Source: Methylobacter sp.
GTDB lineage: Bacteria > Pseudomonadota > Gammaproteobacteria > Methylococcales > Methylomonadaceae
Length of the DNA: 7,608 nucleotides
NCBI GenBank assembly: GCA_003158415.1
Contig: PMJA01000025.1
Location: 1,389-8,996 of the forward strand
Direction of reading: 5' to 3'
A model generated the notes under the pieces. It saw only the letters and a program-made list of their open reading frames with translations, did not search any database and was not told where the DNA came from. The first letter of the stretch is position 1. The number at the start of each line of letters is the position of its first letter. This document shows, piece by piece, positions 5,924 through 7,608 of this stretch. Position numbers and translations under genes: made by a program.

Positions 5924-6187
5924 ATGTCAGATGACTTGATCGGCCAATTGAAAGCCATGCTCATTGAGGGTTTGCGCCTAGAAGATATTATGCCTGATGA
6001 TATGTCACCGGATGCATCCCTGTTCAGTGGCGGTCTGGGTTTAGATTCCATTGATGCGCTGGAGATAGGCGTTATGCTGGATCGCCAATTCGGTATCAAA
6101 ATCACTTCCGGTGACGAACGCAATAATCAGATTTTTGTATCCCTTCGGTCATTGGCCGAATTTGTAGCCGCCAATCGCACCCGCTAA
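5924..6187 (+). CDS. Acyl carrier protein (aryl-polyene / fatty-acid type)
   Basis: An 87-residue acyl carrier protein. The phosphopantetheine motif GGLGLDSIDALEI (36-48) places the prosthetic group on S42. DSIDALE is the fatty-acid/polyketide form, unlike the LDSM motif of the carrier protein in the opposite operon. The C-terminal half (ITSGDERNNQIFVSLRSLAEFV) contains the helix III/IV region typical of ACPs in aryl polyene clusters. It heads the rightward operon and is followed after 2 bases by the COG4648-type gene. This ACP-COG4648 pairing is characteristic of APE loci, where two small ACPs carry the growing polyene chain. ATG 5924 has an upstream AAAGGA. The ACP identity is secure and the APE assignment comes from context. 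Confidence 0.9.
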   Translation: MSDDLIGQLKAMLIEGLRLEDIMPDDMSPDASLFSGGLGLDSIDALEIGVMLDRQFGIKITSGDERNNQIFVSLRSLAEFVAANRTR

Positions 6188-6189
6188 AC

Positions 6190-6810
6190 ATGGTTAAGCT
6201 AAGTAAGGCGATCGGCATCGCTTTTCTTGTGATTGCCTTTCCATTCTTCAGCACTTATTTGGTCAGTCAAGGCTTTGCCAGCCTCGAATTGCTGGTGTTT
6301 GCCACGCTGACCATCTGGCGCGGCCTAAAAACCGAGATGCCGGTTTTGCGCATCGGCAGTCTGCTGTTGGGTGTCTTATTACTGGTTGGCGCATTTTTTG
6401 CCAAGGCCTATTTCATCTGGCTGGTTCCTTCGTTCGCCTATTTGTGGTTGACAGCCTTGTTTGGGCATACGCTGTGGATGCCTCCCAGTTTGTGCGAACG
6501 CCTTGTGCGCTTGCTATATCCGAATTTTTTACCTGGCGTTGCGGAATATCTACGCGAAGTGACCTGGACATGGACTCTCTTTTTCGCCGTCAATGTGTTG
6601 ATATGCGCCTTGCTTCCCGCTATTGCCGGACAGAATGCATGGGCGATTTATACCGGGGGGCTTGTTTATGTGCTAATGGCTTTTCTGGCGATAGGGGAAT
6701 GGTTCTACCGCCATCGCCGCTTCCCGGATATGGATATACCCCCGGCCTTGGAAACTCTTAAGTATCTTGTTAAGCACGGTCATGAAGCATTTAAGGGCAT
6801 TGGGTCATGA
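6190..6810 (+). CDS. COG4648-type integral membrane protein of aryl polyene clusters
   Basis: A 206-residue polytopic membrane protein with about five or six hydrophobic segments (roughly 7-26, 30-43, 55-71, 73-91, 125-146 and 150-171). The loop after segment four (FGHTL, PPSLCERLVRL, then LPGVAEYLREVTWTWTLFFAVN, about 91-136) matches my recollection of the COG4648 family, found beside the small ACPs in APE and xanthomonadin-type clusters. Its biochemical role is not established. Proposals would include a membrane assembly factor for the polyene enzymes or a transfer step to the lipid anchor, but the sequence cannot decide. ATG 6190 is 2 bases after the ACP stop and has no separate ribosome binding site, suggesting coupled translation. 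Its stop overlaps the next start as ATGA. Confidence 0.8.
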   Translation: MVKLSKAIGIAFLVIAFPFFSTYLVSQGFASLELLVFATLTIWRGLKTEMPVLRIGSLLLGVLLLVGAFFAKAYFIWLVPSFAYLWLTALFGHTLWMPPSLCERLVRLLYPNFLPGVAEYLREVTWTWTLFFAVNVLICALLPAIAGQNAWAIYTGGLVYVLMAFLAIGEWFYRHRRFPDMDIPPALETLKYLVKHGHEAFKGIGS

Positions 6811-7433
6811 AGTACGGCCTTTGGTTGTTGTTAGTCTTATGGCCTATGGCGGGGCTTGCCAATGAGGCCGGACTGGCAGAATTGCTCGGGCGCATCCGGT
6901 ATAACGGCTCGGCGGAATTTAGTTACCAGGAAACCCGTAAACTGGAATTATCCTCTTCCCCTTGGAATGGACGGGGAATGATGTTATCCGGTGTAGATGG
7001 CAGCTTGATCAAACTGCAACTGCAGCCGATGCGGGTCATCATGGTCAGCACCGAACAGCGTATGTATTACTGGGATCCCGAACAGCAGCAGCGCCACAGT
7101 GCGCTTATAGCTCAGGCCGGGGCGGCGGGGGAGGAGATCACCTTGTTTCGTTCCATTATTCAGGGACATACTGAGCAATTGCAGTCAACCTATAACTTTA
7201 CTCATCAAGTACACGGCAAGGCTTGGACTTTGCGGATGACGCCCAAGCCGGGCTTAAACGATGAGAGCGCCCCGACTATCGAAATTTCCGGCAACGAAGA
7301 TGACAGCAAACAGCAGGTTTTGATCCGTCAGGCGGATGGCGAATCGACTGAATACCTTATGGTGAAGACTGCCGAAGGCCCGGAAGTTGAAAAGTCCATC
7401 CGGCGTTTGCTGCTGGAAGCGATAGGGGATTGA
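6807..7433 (+). CDS. LolA-like periplasmic outer-membrane lipoprotein carrier protein
   Basis: A 208-residue secreted protein. The N-terminus is a clear signal peptide: MKYGLWLLLVLWPMAGLA, probably cut after A18 before NEAG. The mature part is rich in alternating beta-strand segments (SAEFSYQETRKLELSS, GRGMMLSG, LIKLQLQPMRVIMVS, RMYYWDPE, WTLRMTPK) and ends in an amphipathic helix. This fits the LolA/LolB open-barrel fold, which shields a lipid in its cavity. LolA paralogues of this kind sit beside MMPL exporters in APE clusters and are thought to carry the lipid-linked polyene across the periplasm. The ATG overlaps the upstream stop (ATGA 6807-6810) and has AAGGG (6793-6797) 9 bases before it. 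It is divergent from housekeeping LolA, so the fold assignment rests partly on context. Confidence 0.82.
   Translation: MKYGLWLLLVLWPMAGLANEAGLAELLGRIRYNGSAEFSYQETRKLELSSSPWNGRGMMLSGVDGSLIKLQLQPMRVIMVSTEQRMYYWDPEQQQRHSALIAQAGAAGEEITLFRSIIQGHTEQLQSTYNFTHQVHGKAWTLRMTPKPGLNDESAPTIEISGNEDDSKQQVLIRQADGESTEYLMVKTAEGPEVEKSIRRLLLEAIGD
7424..7429 (+). promoter_or_regulatory. Ribosome binding site of the MMPL exporter gene
   Basis: AGGGGA lies 6 bases before GTG 7436, within the last codons of the LolA-like gene. It is the best site near this start, and no in-frame ATG is available in the following visible codons, so it supports a GTG start. Confidence 0.6.
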
Positions 7434-7435
7434 GG

Positions 7436-7608
7436 GTGTCTTTCGTTTGGAGAAAACGCTGGTTTTTGCTGTTGTTTCCCTTGTTGTTGGCGGCTAGCGT
7501 TTGGCAAATCCGCGTCGAGTCGGATCTGAACGTCTTTTTTACCGCCACAGACAATGAGGATTCCCGGCTGTTGTCCGGGCTGTTGAAGTCCGGCGAACTG
7601 TCGCGGCG
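7436..7608 (+). CDS. MMPL/RND-family exporter, N-terminal fragment cut by the window edge
   Basis: An open frame starts with GTG 7436, 2 bases after the LolA-like stop, and runs off the right edge; 57 complete codons are visible. It begins with basic residues (WRKR), then one transmembrane segment (about residues 9-22, rich in L/F/A), then a periplasmic stretch QIRVESDLNVFFTATDNED. That pattern of first helix followed by SDLNVFF at the start of the large periplasmic loop is typical of MMPL/COG4258 exporters. In APE-type clusters such an exporter follows the LolA-like gene and is thought to extract the lipid-linked product from the inner membrane for delivery to LolA. The rest of the gene cannot be seen, so completeness and substrate are unknown. 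Confidence 0.78.
   Translation, partial: MSFVWRKRWFLLLFPLLLAASVWQIRVESDLNVFFTATDNEDSRLLSGLLKSGELSR

Noticed and set aside
5914..6123. Minus-strand frame covering the rightward ACP
   Set aside because: The plus strand encodes an unmistakable ACP with a serine attachment motif; this frame is its complement.

Overview
The window looks like part of a gammaproteobacterial chromosome with moderate GC, and holds three parts. I cannot name the genus. The Gram-negative assignment rests on a LolA-like periplasmic protein and an MMPL-type exporter, arranged as in aryl polyene (APE) / xanthomonadin-type clusters.

Bases 1-311 are the end of a CRISPR array. There are four identical 37-bp repeats with 33-34-bp spacers, then one decayed terminal repeat. 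The array reads left to right, so its leader and any cas genes lie off the left edge. The decayed repeat lies inside the 3' end of the neighbouring gene and encodes that protein's last residues.

Bases 274-5781 (minus strand) hold six tightly packed genes, in transcription order: an isoprenylcysteine-methyltransferase-like membrane protein, a carrier protein (ACP/PCP), a stand-alone condensation-like acyltransferase, a stand-alone amino-acid adenylation enzyme, an acyl-CoA-dehydrogenase-like flavoprotein and a membrane-anchored polysaccharide deacetylase. The last five are joined by ATGA overlaps or direct abutment. The adenylation enzyme's specificity pocket reads D-L-F-Y-L-A-F-V-C-K. This is close to the code of the prolyl-AMP ligases used for pyrrole-2-carboxyl-carrier (prodigiosin, pyoluteorin type) or pyrroline-carboxyl-carrier (anatoxin type) synthesis. 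With the carrier protein and dehydrogenase, this makes a complete proline-loading and oxidation cassette. What the condensation-like enzyme, methyltransferase and deacetylase do with the product is unknown.

Bases 5782-5923 form a divergent promoter region with a 6-6-6 inverted repeat over both candidate -35 boxes.

Bases 5924-7608 (plus strand) start an APE-like operon: a second, fatty-acid-type ACP, a COG4648-type membrane protein, a LolA-like periplasmic protein and the first 57 complete codons of an MMPL exporter cut by the right edge. The ketosynthase, dehydratase and ketoreductase genes expected in such clusters would lie to the right. The most interesting reading is a hybrid locus, in which a prolyl/pyrrolyl carrier module sits head to head with an APE-type lipid synthesis and export module. 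It may make a pyrrole- or pyrroline-bearing polyene or acyl lipid. The individual enzyme families are well supported; the combined product is inference.
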